Assembly: GCF_008704205.1 (NCBI RefSeq)
Contig: NZ_VXLC01000028.1
Location: forward strand, 1-64,000
Direction of reading: 5' to 3'
Source of the DNA: Nocardia colli
GTDB lineage: Bacteria; Actinomycetota; Actinomycetes; Mycobacteriales; Mycobacteriaceae
DNA: 64,000 nucleotides
Position 1 is the first letter of the stretch. Each line of letters opens with the position of its first letter. The position numbers were made by a program, and so were the translations under genes. This document shows positions 24,736-33,642 of this stretch, piece by piece. The notes under the pieces were generated by a model. The model saw only the letters and a program-made list of their open reading frames with translations, had not been told where the DNA came from and made no database searches.

Positions 24736-25202
24736 AACTGGTGAAGTTCGGCTACATCGAACTTCCACAGCTCGAACCCCTCGGGCACGTTGTCGCCCAC
24801 CGAGATCCGGTCGTGCGCCCACTTGCCCGCCAGTGCGTGCAGGTCGGCGCCGCCCTCGGCGGTGAGGATCGGCAGCGGATGCAGGCGGCGGCGCAGCGCG
24901 TTCTCCCGCACGGTCGCCTTGTCCACGTACCCGAGTTGATCGTGGTTGACGATGTAGCGGCCGGTGCAGCCGTGTTCCGGCGGGATCAGCGGCGCTACCG
25001 AACCGGCGGTGGCGTACAGATTTTCGCGGCCGAGCCGCTGCCGCGCCCACACCACGCGCGCGGGTGTGCTCAGCAGCCGTTCGATGCCCTGAACGGCGTG
25101 ATTGCCGATCCGGGCGTGTTCCTCGAGCTGGGTGTCCGGCTCCACATAGCCGATCAGCCGGTGGTCGTCGTCCAGGAGCACTGCTCGATAGAACTGCCGC
25201 AC
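24729..25202 (-). CDS. Hypothetical protein (157 aa)
   Basis: Starts with GTG at 25202; AAAGGA lies about 12 bases upstream. The sequence has a plausible soluble globular composition, with LIGYVEPDTQLEEHARIGNH and a Trp/His-rich C-terminal part (KWAHDRISVGDNV). I do not recognise a family and cannot assign a role. High-GC codon use favours it being a real gene. It is on its own between the hydrolase group and the phosphotransferase. Confidence 0.6.
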   Translation of the reverse strand: MRQFYRAVLLDDDHRLIGYVEPDTQLEEHARIGNHAVQGIERLLSTPARVVWARQRLGRENLYATAGSVAPLIPPEHGCTGRYIVNHDQLGYVDKATVRENALRRRLHPLPILTAEGGADLHALAGKWAHDRISVGDNVPEGFELWKFDVAELHQFQ

Positions 25203-25377
25203 GTGGCCGGATTCCTTTCGGAGGTAAGCGATTTCGTAGCATGCTCACACGCGATTGCGGTGCGGCGATTACCACGGCGTTACAACCGGACTAGGGCGCT
25301 GCCCGTAAACGTGAACGGCGGGCGGCATTTGGCGAAATTTGTTGGAGGCATGCTGGTGTCGCCTCTAACGTGACGAC

Positions 25378-25911
25378 GTGACGACTCAGGTGATCGTGCT
25401 CAATGGGGGCTCCAGTTCGGGGAAGTCCGGTATCGCCCGATGTCTGCAGGCGGTCCTGCCGGATGCCTGGCTGACCTTCGGGGTCGACACCTTGATCGAG
25501 GCCCTGCCCGTTTCGCTGCGGGCCGCCGGCGCGGGGATCGAGTTCGCCGCCGACGGCGGGGTGCGGATCGGGCTGGAGTTCCTGCGCCTGGAGGCGGCGT
25601 GGATCGAGGGGATCGCCGCGATGGCCAGGGCCGGCGGCCGGATCATCGTCGACGAGGTCTTCCTCGGCGGCGCGTCGTCACAGCAGCGCTGGCAGAAAGC
25701 CGTAGCCGGACTGAGCGTGCTGTGGGTCGGTGTCCGCTGCGACAGCGCCGTCGCCGCGGGTCGCGAGGTCGCTCGCGGCGACCGGGTCCCCGGCATGGCT
25801 GCCTCACAGGCAGAAGTGGTCCACCAGGGCATGGTCTACGACCTGGAAGTCGACACAACCCTGACCGAGTCCCTGGCCTGCGCCCGGGTCATCGCAGCTC
25901 ACGTCAGGTGA
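25378..25911 (+). CDS. Chloramphenicol phosphotransferase-like kinase
   Basis: 177 residues, nearly the length of the Streptomyces venezuelae enzyme (178) and very similar in pattern throughout. Walker A GGSSSGKS is at residues 10-17, and Asp37 in FGVD is the catalytic base position of that enzyme. FADGG-type and FLGGASSQQRW segments, VLWVGVRCD, and VARGDRVPGMAA near the end all match. The known enzyme phosphorylates the C-3 hydroxyl of chloramphenicol in its producer and so inactivates the drug. Here it is probably an intrinsic resistance or detoxification kinase. Its 3' end overlaps the convergent WYL regulator by 13 bases. Confidence 0.88.
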   Translation: MTTQVIVLNGGSSSGKSGIARCLQAVLPDAWLTFGVDTLIEALPVSLRAAGAGIEFAADGGVRIGLEFLRLEAAWIEGIAAMARAGGRIIVDEVFLGGASSQQRWQKAVAGLSVLWVGVRCDSAVAAGREVARGDRVPGMAASQAEVVHQGMVYDLEVDTTLTESLACARVIAAHVR

Positions 25912-26882
25912 CCAGGGGTTGCGGGCCGGACGTCGGCGTAGCGGTGGACGATCTCGTCGGCGAGCTCGCGCAGGCGGATTCGCACCTCCGGCGGACCGAG
26001 CACGGTGATGGCGCCGGCGAACGGCAGTAGCGCGCGCACGTCCTCGAGGTGGATGAAACAGATCTTGACCTGCACCGCGGTGGGGTCTGTCCGGGTGTCG
26101 TGCCGGATCAGTCGTGGCCCGAAGATCCGTTGCGCGCGCTCGAACTGGGCCTGTTCGACGGTGGCCCGGACCTCGATCAGATGCTCGTGTTGCCACCGGT
26201 CGAGGAGCGCGGCCGTCACGCTGCCCAGGGTCTGATTCCTGCGGATGCGTCGCGGGCGATCGACTTCTGCCCAGTTCGTGATGCGCTCCAGGCGATACAT
26301 GCGTGGCGCGCGGTCGCAATCGGCGATGAGGTACCACGTCCCAGCCTTGGCGAAGAGCCCGTAGGGGTCGACGGTCAGGTCGTAATGCCTTGCTTCGCTG
26401 GAGCTTTCGTATTCGATATGTAGTCGGCGCGCGCGCCGTATCGATCCGATCAGCGCGGCCGGCGAGGTGCCGGACGGCCCGGGGCGAAGCCACGGACTGC
26501 TATCGACGTGCACGACCTCATTGAGCGGTAACAGCCCGTCGGCGCGGGGGGAGCGCAGCGTGGCGAGCTTCGACTGGGCGCGACGACTGTCGGCCGATGC
26601 GTCGAGATCCGCGCGTTGCTTGTCATCCAAACCCGTCAGCGACAGCTGATCCCGCTCGGCCGGCGTGAGTCGCAGCAGGTCATACCCCGTTCCGGCGAGC
26701 ATGGTCACGCCGCCGGTGCGACCGCGCTGGGCGAGGACCGGCAGGCCCGCATCGCGCAGCCAATTCAGGTCCCGGGTGACGGTTCGAAGCGACACACCGA
26801 GCGCGGCCGCCAGATCATGCGTGGTCACGGCATCTCGTCGTTCGAGGAGCAGCATCAACGAGAAGAAGCGGTCAGGCGTCAC
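25899..26882 (-). CDS. WYL-domain transcriptional regulator (HTH_11 type)
   Basis: 327 residues from a GTG at 26882; the longer frame to 26999 has no supporting N-terminus. A DeoR-like helix-turn-helix (VTTHDLAAALGVSLRTVTRDLNWL) is followed by a WYL domain containing VDPYGLFAKAGTWYLIADC and a C-terminal extension. WYL regulators often respond to nucleic acid or small ligands. It is divergent from the glyoxalase-fold gene at 26977 and convergent with the phosphotransferase, so the glyoxalase gene is the likelier target. Confidence 0.88.
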   Translation of the reverse strand: MTPDRFFSLMLLLERRDAVTTHDLAAALGVSLRTVTRDLNWLRDAGLPVLAQRGRTGGVTMLAGTGYDLLRLTPAERDQLSLTGLDDKQRADLDASADSRRAQSKLATLRSPRADGLLPLNEVVHVDSSPWLRPGPSGTSPAALIGSIRRARRLHIEYESSSEARHYDLTVDPYGLFAKAGTWYLIADCDRAPRMYRLERITNWAEVDRPRRIRRNQTLGSVTAALLDRWQHEHLIEVRATVEQAQFERAQRIFGPRLIRHDTRTDPTAVQVKICFIHLEDVRALLPFAGAITVLGPPEVRIRLRELADEIVHRYADVRPATPGHLT

Positions 26883-26976
26883 CGGCCAACTCTGCCAAAT
26901 AATTACGCCGGAATCCGGCGCATATCCCGGCCAAGGTGGTGGTTGCACACAGAAACCGCAGGAAAGGGAACCACTT

Positions 26977-27342
26977 ATGACCGCATCCGTCGTGTTCATC
27001 GTCTATGTGAACGACGCGCCCGCCGCGGCTCGCTTCTACGGCGATCTGCTCGAGCTGCGCCCCGCGTTCGAGACTCCGGGATACATCACCTTCGACTTGG
27101 GGCCGGGCGCTGATCTCGCCCTGTGGTCCGGGCGGATCGAGCATCTGACCGCGAGCGTGCCGCGCACGAGTGAGGTCTGCTTGGCGATCGAAGGCGGACC
27201 TGACGAGCTCGACGCGATGTTCGAGCAGTGGCGAGCCAAGGGCGTGACGATCCTGGAGAAACCCCGAGATGCCAGCTTCGGCCGGACTTTTCTCGCGGCC
27301 GATCCCGACGGCAACCGTATCCGAGTAGCGCCCAAGGACTGA
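26977..27342 (+). CDS. Glyoxalase/bleomycin-resistance (VOC) family protein
   Basis: 121 residues, preceded by GGAAAGGGA. The VOC pattern is evident: FIVYVNDAPAAARFYGDLLELRPAF at the start and FLAADPDGNRIRVA at the end, where metal-binding Glu is replaced by Arg. It may bind or modify a small toxic compound. It is divergent from a WYL regulator with 94 bases between starts. Confidence 0.85.
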   Translation: MTASVVFIVYVNDAPAAARFYGDLLELRPAFETPGYITFDLGPGADLALWSGRIEHLTASVPRTSEVCLAIEGGPDELDAMFEQWRAKGVTILEKPRDASFGRTFLAADPDGNRIRVAPKD

Positions 27343-27377
27343 GGAACTACGCAGGCGACAGCGCGGCATCAGCGATG

Positions 27378-28649
27378 TCAGATCTCATCGCGTGCCGCGC
27401 GGTCGAGCAGCAGAGTTCGCTCGGCTTCGTTGGCGGTGAGTTCGGCGGCTCGGCGGAATTCGGCTCGTGCCTCTTCCTGGCGTCCGAGTTGGGCGAGGAG
27501 GTCGCCGCGGACTGCGTTGTAGAGGTGATAGGTGTTCAGTGCGCCCGCGAGTGGGTCGATGAGGTCGAGGCCAGCGGCGGGGCCGTGGACCCTGCTTACC
27601 GCGACCGCGCGGTTGAGTTCGATGATGGGGGATGGGAAGCGTTCGGCGAGAACGGCGTACAGGCCGGCTATGCGCCGCCAGTCGGTGTCTTCCGGGGTGG
27701 CCGCCATGGCGTGCACGGCGGCGATCGCGGCCTGCAACGCATAGCTGCCCGGCGGTAGGTCGCGGTCGCGGGCGGCCGTGTTGGCGCGCGCCAACGCCGC
27801 GAATCCGCGGCGGATCAGCAGGTGGTCCCAGCGCGACCGGTTCTGATCGGCAAGCAGGACAACATCTTTCGCGGGGCCGGTGCGTGCGGGGAGCCGGGAC
27901 GCCTGCAACTCCAGCAGCGCGGCCAAGCCGTGCACCTCGGGTTCGGTGGGCAGCAGCTCGGCCAAGATGCGGACGAGTCGTAATGCGTCCTGGCACAGCT
28001 CGATTCGAATCCAGTCCGCGCCCGCGGTCGCCGTATACCCCTCGTTGAAAATCAGATAGACGACCGCGAGCACGGAGCCGAGCCGCTCGGTCAGCTCGGC
28101 GCCCTCGGGTACCTCGTAGGGCACCTGCTTCGCGGCGATGGTTCGTTTCGCCCGGACGATGCGTTGCGCCACAGTGGATTCCGGGACGACGAAGGCGCGG
28201 GCGATCTCCTCGGTGGTCAGGCCGCCGAGCAGTCGCAGCGTCAACGCCACCCGCGCCTGCTCGGACAGCACGGGATGGCAGGCGGTGAACATCATCCGGA
28301 GCAGATCGTCCTCGACGGCGGCGTCGGGTTCGGGATCCGCCGGCTGCTCGGTCACCAGGGCGTGGCCGAGCACCGCCAGCTTGCGGGTGAAGTTCTGCGT
28401 GCGGCGGATCCGGTCGATTGCCCGGTGCTTGGCGGTGAGCATCAGCCAGCCGCCGGGGTTCGGCGGCACGCCGTCGCGCGGCCACTGTTCCAGCGCCGCG
28501 ACGAGCGCGTCCTGGGCCAGTTCCTCGGCAGCGTCGATATCGCCGACGACGCGGGTGAGCCCCGCGACCAGTCGCGGCCATTCCATCCGCCAGACCGTTT
28601 CCACGGCGCGGTGGGTCTGTTCCGGCGACCGGTCGGGGCTCATCCGCAT
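27378..28649 (-). CDS. ECF sigma factor, ECF42 type with C-terminal extension
   Basis: 423 residues. Region 2 (WPRLVAGLTRVVGDIDAAEELAQDAL) and region 4 (ACHPVLSEQARVALTLRLLGGLTTEEIARAFVVPESTVAQRIVRAK) are clear. A long C-terminal TPR-like domain follows with the typical ECF42 sequence YLIFNEGYTAT. ECF42 sigma factors lack an anti-sigma factor and are linked to YCII (DGPF) proteins, exactly as here, where the YCII gene ends 6 bases upstream. The start at 28649 or 28643 cannot be decided. Confidence 0.92.
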   Translation of the reverse strand: MRMSPDRSPEQTHRAVETVWRMEWPRLVAGLTRVVGDIDAAEELAQDALVAALEQWPRDGVPPNPGGWLMLTAKHRAIDRIRRTQNFTRKLAVLGHALVTEQPADPEPDAAVEDDLLRMMFTACHPVLSEQARVALTLRLLGGLTTEEIARAFVVPESTVAQRIVRAKRTIAAKQVPYEVPEGAELTERLGSVLAVVYLIFNEGYTATAGADWIRIELCQDALRLVRILAELLPTEPEVHGLAALLELQASRLPARTGPAKDVVLLADQNRSRWDHLLIRRGFAALARANTAARDRDLPPGSYALQAAIAAVHAMAATPEDTDWRRIAGLYAVLAERFPSPIIELNRAVAVSRVHGPAAGLDLIDPLAGALNTYHLYNAVRGDLLAQLGRQEEARAEFRRAAELTANEAERTLLLDRAARDEI

Positions 28650-28655
28650 GGCCGA

Positions 28656-29006
28656 TCAGGCCGGCTCGTCGATCTGCCGGATCTCGATGTCGATGTCCCA
28701 CTCCGGTCCGTGCACGCCGAGGAAGCGCGAGGTCCACTCGATCGCTTCGTCCTTGGACTTGGTCTGCAGGATGCAGTAGCCGCCGACGACCTCCTTGGAC
28801 TCGGTGAACGGGCCGTCCAGCATGGTCTGCTTGCCGCCGCTCTGGCTGATCCTGGTCGCCTCGGTGACCGGGCGCAGGCCGTTGGTGTCGAGCAGCACGC
28901 CCGCCTTGGTCATCTCCTCGATCACCTTGCCGACCTGCTCGAACATCGCCTCGTCCGGTTCCGGCGCGGTGGTCGGGTCGACGTGGATCAACATCATGTA
29001 GCGCAT
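28656..29006 (-). CDS. YCII/DGPF-domain protein
   Basis: 116 residues from the ATG at 29006, preceded by AAAGGACCGCAG. It opens with RYMMLIHVDP and contains LDGPFTESKEVVGGYCIL, the DGPF motif of the family. It is co-transcribed with the ECF42 sigma factor, the standard genetic pair. Its biochemical role is not established; the family has a dimeric alpha/beta barrel fold. Confidence 0.92.
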   Translation of the reverse strand: MRYMMLIHVDPTTAPEPDEAMFEQVGKVIEEMTKAGVLLDTNGLRPVTEATRISQSGGKQTMLDGPFTESKEVVGGYCILQTKSKDEAIEWTSRFLGVHGPEWDIDIEIRQIDEPA

Positions 29007-29283
29007 CTGCGGTCCTTTGCTCGTCGTCGTCAAGATCGGTCGATCCTCACCTCACTGCATCGAACGGCTATCGCCCGAATCGACATCTCGCCGAAGATTC
29101 TCCCCGGATTTTTCCCGCGTGGCTGCGACGACGCGATTTGCGTTGCCCCCCCGCGGTCTTCACAGCAGACTCCCAGCCAACAAAGACGTTAGTTTTGCTA
29201 AGGTAATAACGGCGGGCGCGTATCGCGCCGCCGAGTTTCTACCTGATCCCGTCAAGTTTTTGCTGGTCGTGGAGGTGGACCTT

Positions 29284-32200
29284 ATGTCGATAGATTCCCG
29301 TGAAGAGCGGCTCGCGCGCCGCATCGCAGATTTGCACGCCACGGACGCACAGTTCGTCAGCGCCCTGCCCGACGAGGCGGTGACCGCGGCGCTCGAGCAA
29401 CCCGGCCTGCGACTGTCGCAGCTGGTGCGCACCGCACTGTCCGGTTACGCGGAGCGGCCCGCGCTCGGGCAACGCGCCGTGCGGTTCGTCGAAGACAAGG
29501 CGACCGGGCGCGTCTCTACTGAACTACAGCATAGTTTCGACACCGTCACGTATGGCGAGCTGTCGGAACGCATCGATGCCTTCGCCGGAGCGCTCGCGGG
29601 CGTCGTGCGACCTGGTGATCGTGTGTGCATCCTGGGCTTCAGCAGCGTCGACTACACAACGATCGACCTGGCGTTGATCCCGCTCGGTGCGGTGTCGGTC
29701 CCGTTGCAGACCAGCGCGCCGGTCACCCAGATGCGCCCGATCGTCGAGGAGACCGAACCGCGGGTACTCGCCTCGAGCGTCGACTATCTCGCCGACGCCG
29801 TCGAACTCGCGCTGGCCGCCGCACCCGAGCGGCTGGTCGTGTTCGACTATCTGCCGCAGGTGAACGCGCAGCGCGAGGCGTTCGAAGCGGCCCGAGCGCG
29901 GCTGGCCGCAGCGGGCAGCCCGGCGGTGCTGGAAAGCTTCGCCGATGTTCTGGACCGTGGAAAAGATGTGACCACAACGGATTTCGTGCCCAACGAGGCC
30001 GACCCGCTGACGCTGTTGATCTACACCTCCGGCAGCACCGGCGCACCCAAGGGCGCCATGTACACCGAACGACTGGTCGCCAACTTCTGGCGCAGGTCGA
30101 CCAAAGCCGCCTGGGGACAAGAGGGTTCGACCCCCGCGATCACGCTCAACTTCATGCCGATGAGCCACGTCATGGGCCGCGCCGTCCTGTACTGGACGCT
30201 CGGCACCGGCGGCACCGCGTATTTCGCGGCCAGGAGCGATCTTTCGACGCTGCTGGAGGATCTCGCGCTGGTGCGGCCGACCCAGTTGAATTTCGTGCCG
30301 CGGATCTGGGACATGCTGTTCCAGGAATTCCACAGCGAGCTGGATCGGCGCTCCGCCGACGGCGCCGATCGGGCCGAGCTGGAAGCAGAGGTGATGGCGG
30401 ATCAGCGCCGGTCGCTGCTCGGCGGCCGGTTCGTCACGGCGCTCACCGGGTCCGCGCCGATCTCCCCGGAGCTGCGCGCGTTCGTCGAAACCTATCTCGA
30501 CCTGCATCTCTTGGAAGGCTACGGCTCGACCGAGTCCGGTGCCGTGTTCATCGACGGGCACGTGCGCCGTCCGCCCATCACCGACTACAAGCTGGTCGAC
30601 GTGCCCGACCTCGGCTATTTCCGCACCGACCGGCCGCATCCGCGTGGCGAGCTGCTGGTCCAGTCGAACGACTTGTTCCCCGGCTACTACAAGCGAGCCG
30701 AGGTCACCGCGAGCGTGTTCGACGCGGACGGCTACTACCGGACCGGCGATATCGTCGCCGAGATCGGCCCGGACGAGCTGGTCTACCTCGATCGGCGCAA
30801 CAACGTGCAGAAGCTGTCGCAGGGCGAGTTCGTCACGGTATCCACGCTGGAGGCGGTGTTCGACAGCAGCCCGGTCGTGCAGCAGATCTACATCTACGGA
30901 AACAGTGCGCGCGCTTATCTTTTGGCGGTCGTCGTGCCCACGCCCGAAGCGTCGGCGCGCACCGGCGGCGACGTCGAGGCGCTGAAATCGCTGATCAGCG
31001 ACTCGCTGCAAGAGGTCGCGCGCACCGCCGAATTGCAGTCCTACGAGATCCCGCGCGGACTGCTCATCGAGACAACGCCGTTCACACTGGAGAACGGCCT
31101 GCTCACCGGCATCCGCAAGCTGGCCAGGCCGAAACTCAAAGAGCACTACGGTGATCGGCTGGAACAGCTTTACCGCGAGCTCGCCGAAGGGCAGGCCGAC
31201 GAACTGCGCACGCTGCGCCGCGACGGAGCCGATCGTCCGGTGCTGGAGACGGTCAGCCGGGCAGCCGGCGCGCTGCTCGGCGCTTCGACCGCGGATCGGC
31301 GGCCCGACGCGCACTTCACCGACCTGGGTGGAGACTCGTTGTCCGCGTTGACCTTCGCCAATCTGCTGCACGAGATCTACGACCTCGACGTGCCGGTGGG
31401 CGTCATCGTCAGCCCGGCGACCGATCTGCAGACCATCGCCGACTACATCGAGGCGGAACGCACCGGTGGCTCGAAGCGAGCCACGTTCGCCACGGTGCAC
31501 GGCCGCGATGCCACCGAAGCACATGCCGGTAATCTCACCCTGGACAAGTTCATCGACGCCGAAACGCTCGCCGCCGCACCGGCATTGCCGCGTCCGAGCG
31601 CCGAGATACGGACAGTCCTGCTGACCGGCGCGAGCGGTTTCCTCGGCCGCTACCTGGCGCTGGAATGGCTCGAGCGCCTGTCTCTGGTCGACGGCAAACT
31701 GATCTGCCTGGTGCGGGCCAAGGACGACGCCGCGGCTCGCGCCCGGCTGGACGAGACCTTCGACAGCGGTGACCCGGAGTTGTTGCGGCACTACCGAAAC
31801 CTGGCCGCCGATCACCTCGAGGTCATCGCCGGCGACAAGGGCGAGGCCGACCTCGGCCTCGATCGGCAGACCTGGCAGCGCCTGGCCGACACGGTCGATG
31901 TGATCGTCGATCCCGCGGCCCTGGTCAATCACGTTCTGCCGTACAGCCAGCTGTTCGGCCCGAACGCGGCGGGCACCGCCGAGCTGATCCGGCTCGCGCT
32001 CACCACGAAGCTGAAGCCGTTCACCTACGTGTCGACCATCGGCGTCGGCGCGCAGATCGAGCCGTCGGCGTTCACCGAGGACGCGGACATCCGGGTGGCC
32101 AGCCCGACCCGCGCGGTCGACGACAGCTACGCCAACGGCTACGGCAACAGCAAGTGGGCGGGCGAGGTGCTGCTGCGACAGGCCAACGACCTGTGCGGAC

Positions 32201-32799
32201 TGCCGGTCGCGGTCTTCCGCTGCGACATGATCCTGGTCAGCGACCGCTACGATGGCCAGCTCAACCTGCCGGACATGTTCACCCGGATGATGCTCAGCCT
32301 GGTCGCCACCGGCATCGCGCCCGGCTCGTTCTACGAGACCGACGCGGACGGCAACCGGCAGCGGGCGCACTACGACGGCCTGCCCGTCGACTTCATCGCC
32401 GAGGCCATCACCACCCTCGGCGAGCAGGTGACCGACGGGTTCGAGACCTATCACGTGATGAACCCGTACGACGACGGCATCGGCCTGGACGAGTACGTCG
32501 ACTGGCTGATCGACGCGGGCTACTCGATCCAGCGGATCGCCGAATACGACGACTGGCTGCGCAGATTCGAGACCGCGCTGCGGGCGCTGCCGGAACAGCA
32601 GCGGCAACACTCGCTGCTGCCGCTGCTGCACAACTATCAGCGACCCGAGCAGCCGATCCGCGGCTCGTTCGCGCCCACCGAACGATTCCACGCCGCGGTG
32701 CAGGAGGCGAAAGTCGGTCAGGACAAGGACATTCCGCATGTCACCGCGCCGATCATCGTCAAGTACATCACCAACCTGAAGATGCGCGGATTGCTCTGA
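29284..32799 (+). CDS. car: Carboxylic acid reductase (CAR)
   Basis: 1171 residues from the ATG at 29284, with GGAGG 8 bases upstream; the longer frame is not needed. It closely follows the Nocardia iowensis CAR pattern over its full length (about 1174 residues). The adenylation domain has LIYTSGSTGAPKGAMYT near residue 245, a phosphopantetheine carrier site is at Ser685 in LGGDSLSAL, and the C-terminal NADPH reductase has TGASGFLGRY (from about 781) and the YGNSK Tyr953/Lys957 pair. It reduces carboxylic acids to aldehydes using ATP and NADPH, and needs a phosphopantetheinyl transferase, which is not in this window. It stands alone. A weak TTAG-N5-CTAA repeat lies at 29189-29201. Confidence 0.96.
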   Translation: MSIDSREERLARRIADLHATDAQFVSALPDEAVTAALEQPGLRLSQLVRTALSGYAERPALGQRAVRFVEDKATGRVSTELQHSFDTVTYGELSERIDAFAGALAGVVRPGDRVCILGFSSVDYTTIDLALIPLGAVSVPLQTSAPVTQMRPIVEETEPRVLASSVDYLADAVELALAAAPERLVVFDYLPQVNAQREAFEAARARLAAAGSPAVLESFADVLDRGKDVTTTDFVPNEADPLTLLIYTSGSTGAPKGAMYTERLVANFWRRSTKAAWGQEGSTPAITLNFMPMSHVMGRAVLYWTLGTGGTAYFAARSDLSTLLEDLALVRPTQLNFVPRIWDMLFQEFHSELDRRSADGADRAELEAEVMADQRRSLLGGRFVTALTGSAPISPELRAFVETYLDLHLLEGYGSTESGAVFIDGHVRRPPITDYKLVDVPDLGYFRTDRPHPRGELLVQSNDLFPGYYKRAEVTASVFDADGYYRTGDIVAEIGPDELVYLDRRNNVQKLSQGEFVTVSTLEAVFDSSPVVQQIYIYGNSARAYLLAVVVPTPEASARTGGDVEALKSLISDSLQEVARTAELQSYEIPRGLLIETTPFTLENGLLTGIRKLARPKLKEHYGDRLEQLYRELAEGQADELRTLRRDGADRPVLETVSRAAGALLGASTADRRPDAHFTDLGGDSLSALTFANLLHEIYDLDVPVGVIVSPATDLQTIADYIEAERTGGSKRATFATVHGRDATEAHAGNLTLDKFIDAETLAAAPALPRPSAEIRTVLLTGASGFLGRYLALEWLERLSLVDGKLICLVRAKDDAAARARLDETFDSGDPELLRHYRNLAADHLEVIAGDKGEADLGLDRQTWQRLADTVDVIVDPAALVNHVLPYSQLFGPNAAGTAELIRLALTTKLKPFTYVSTIGVGAQIEPSAFTEDADIRVASPTRAVDDSYANGYGNSKWAGEVLLRQANDLCGLPVAVFRCDMILVSDRYDGQLNLPDMFTRMMLSLVATGIAPGSFYETDADGNRQRAHYDGLPVDFIAEAITTLGEQVTDGFETYHVMNPYDDGIGLDEYVDWLIDAGYSIQRIAEYDDWLRRFETALRALPEQQRQHSLLPLLHNYQRPEQPIRGSFAPTERFHAAVQEAKVGQDKDIPHVTAPIIVKYITNLKMRGLL

Positions 32800-32807
32800 G
32801 CCCGAAA

Positions 32808-32834
32808 CCCGGTGCGGCCCTGCGCCGCACCGGG
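32808..32834. terminator. Bidirectional terminator hairpin
   Basis: CCCGGTGCGGC and GCCGCACCGGG form a perfect 11-bp stem with a 5-nt loop between the convergent car and ABC ATPase genes. Confidence 0.8.
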
Positions 32835-32835
32835 A

Positions 32836-33642
32836 TCAGGTCGGCCAGGCGGGCCTGCTGTGCGCGGCGCGGGCGCTCCAGCGGCCGTCGTAGCGGACCT
32901 CGACGGGGTGCGCGAAGGCGGCCGTGACGTTGTCGGTGGTGAGAGTTTCCCGAGCCGGGCCGGCGGCGACAGTATGGCCGTCGGCGATGAGCAACGCGTG
33001 CGTCGTGGTGCTCGGGAGCTCCTCCAGGTGATGGGTGACCAGCACCGACGCGACCTCGGGGTGGGTGTCGCCGAGGGTGTCGATGGTTTCCAGGAGTTGT
33101 TCGCGCGCAGCGAGATCCAGGCCGGTGGACGGTTCGTCGAACAGCAGCAGGCGCGGTTCGGCGATGAGCGCGCGGGCGATCAGCGTGCGGCCGCGTTCAC
33201 CCTGCGAGAGGGTGTTCCAGGTGTTGCCGGCCTTGCCGGTGAGGCCGACCGTGTCGATGATCGCGTCGGCGCGGATGAGTTGATCCGCGGTCGGCGTCCA
33301 GCGCATGGGCGTATCAATGGTCGCGGTGATCCCGGTCAGCACGACCTGGCGGACGGTCAGCGGATATTGCAGCGGATGCCGCGGGTTAACATGGCCGATC
33401 GAGTGGCGCAGGCGTTGCAGTTCGACGCGGCCCAACTGTTCGCCCAGGACGCGGACCGTGCCCGTGGTGGGAAACGTGACCGCGCCGCAGAAACCGAGCA
33501 GGGTGCTCTTGCCCGCCCCGTTGGGCCCCAGCAGCGCCCAGTGCTCACCGGCCCGCACGGTGAGCGAGATGCCGTTGATGATCTTCTTGCCCTCGCGGCG
33601 GAACGTCACGTCCGTCAGTTCGAGCACCGGAGCTCCGGTCAC
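32836..33642 (-). CDS. ABC transporter-type ATP-binding protein
   Basis: 268 residues with a GTG start. Walker A is GPNGAGKST (about 38-46), signature LSQGERGRTLIARAL, Walker B LLLFDEPSTGLD, and the H-loop VLVTHHLEEL. The layout resembles molybdate/ModF-like or YlmA-like soluble ATPases. No permease is nearby, so the partner or role is unknown. The GTG overlaps the stop of the upstream GntR gene (GTGA), and the two form an operon. Confidence 0.85.
   Translation of the reverse strand: MTGAPVLELTDVTFRREGKKIINGISLTVRAGEHWALLGPNGAGKSTLLGFCGAVTFPTTGTVRVLGEQLGRVELQRLRHSIGHVNPRHPLQYPLTVRQVVLTGITATIDTPMRWTPTADQLIRADAIIDTVGLTGKAGNTWNTLSQGERGRTLIARALIAEPRLLLFDEPSTGLDLAAREQLLETIDTLGDTHPEVASVLVTHHLEELPSTTTHALLIADGHTVAAGPARETLTTDNVTAAFAHPVEVRYDGRWSARAAHSRPAWPT

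Noticed and set aside
29189..29201. Iron-box (IdeR/DmdR-like) site TTAG-N5-CTAA before car
   Set aside because: Only four-base arms; alignment with the 19-bp iron box gives about half the positions, too weak to call.
29524..32739. 1071-codon open frame antisense to car
   Set aside because: Antisense to an enzyme recognised over its full length; the frame has no motif and exists because of strong third-position GC bias.
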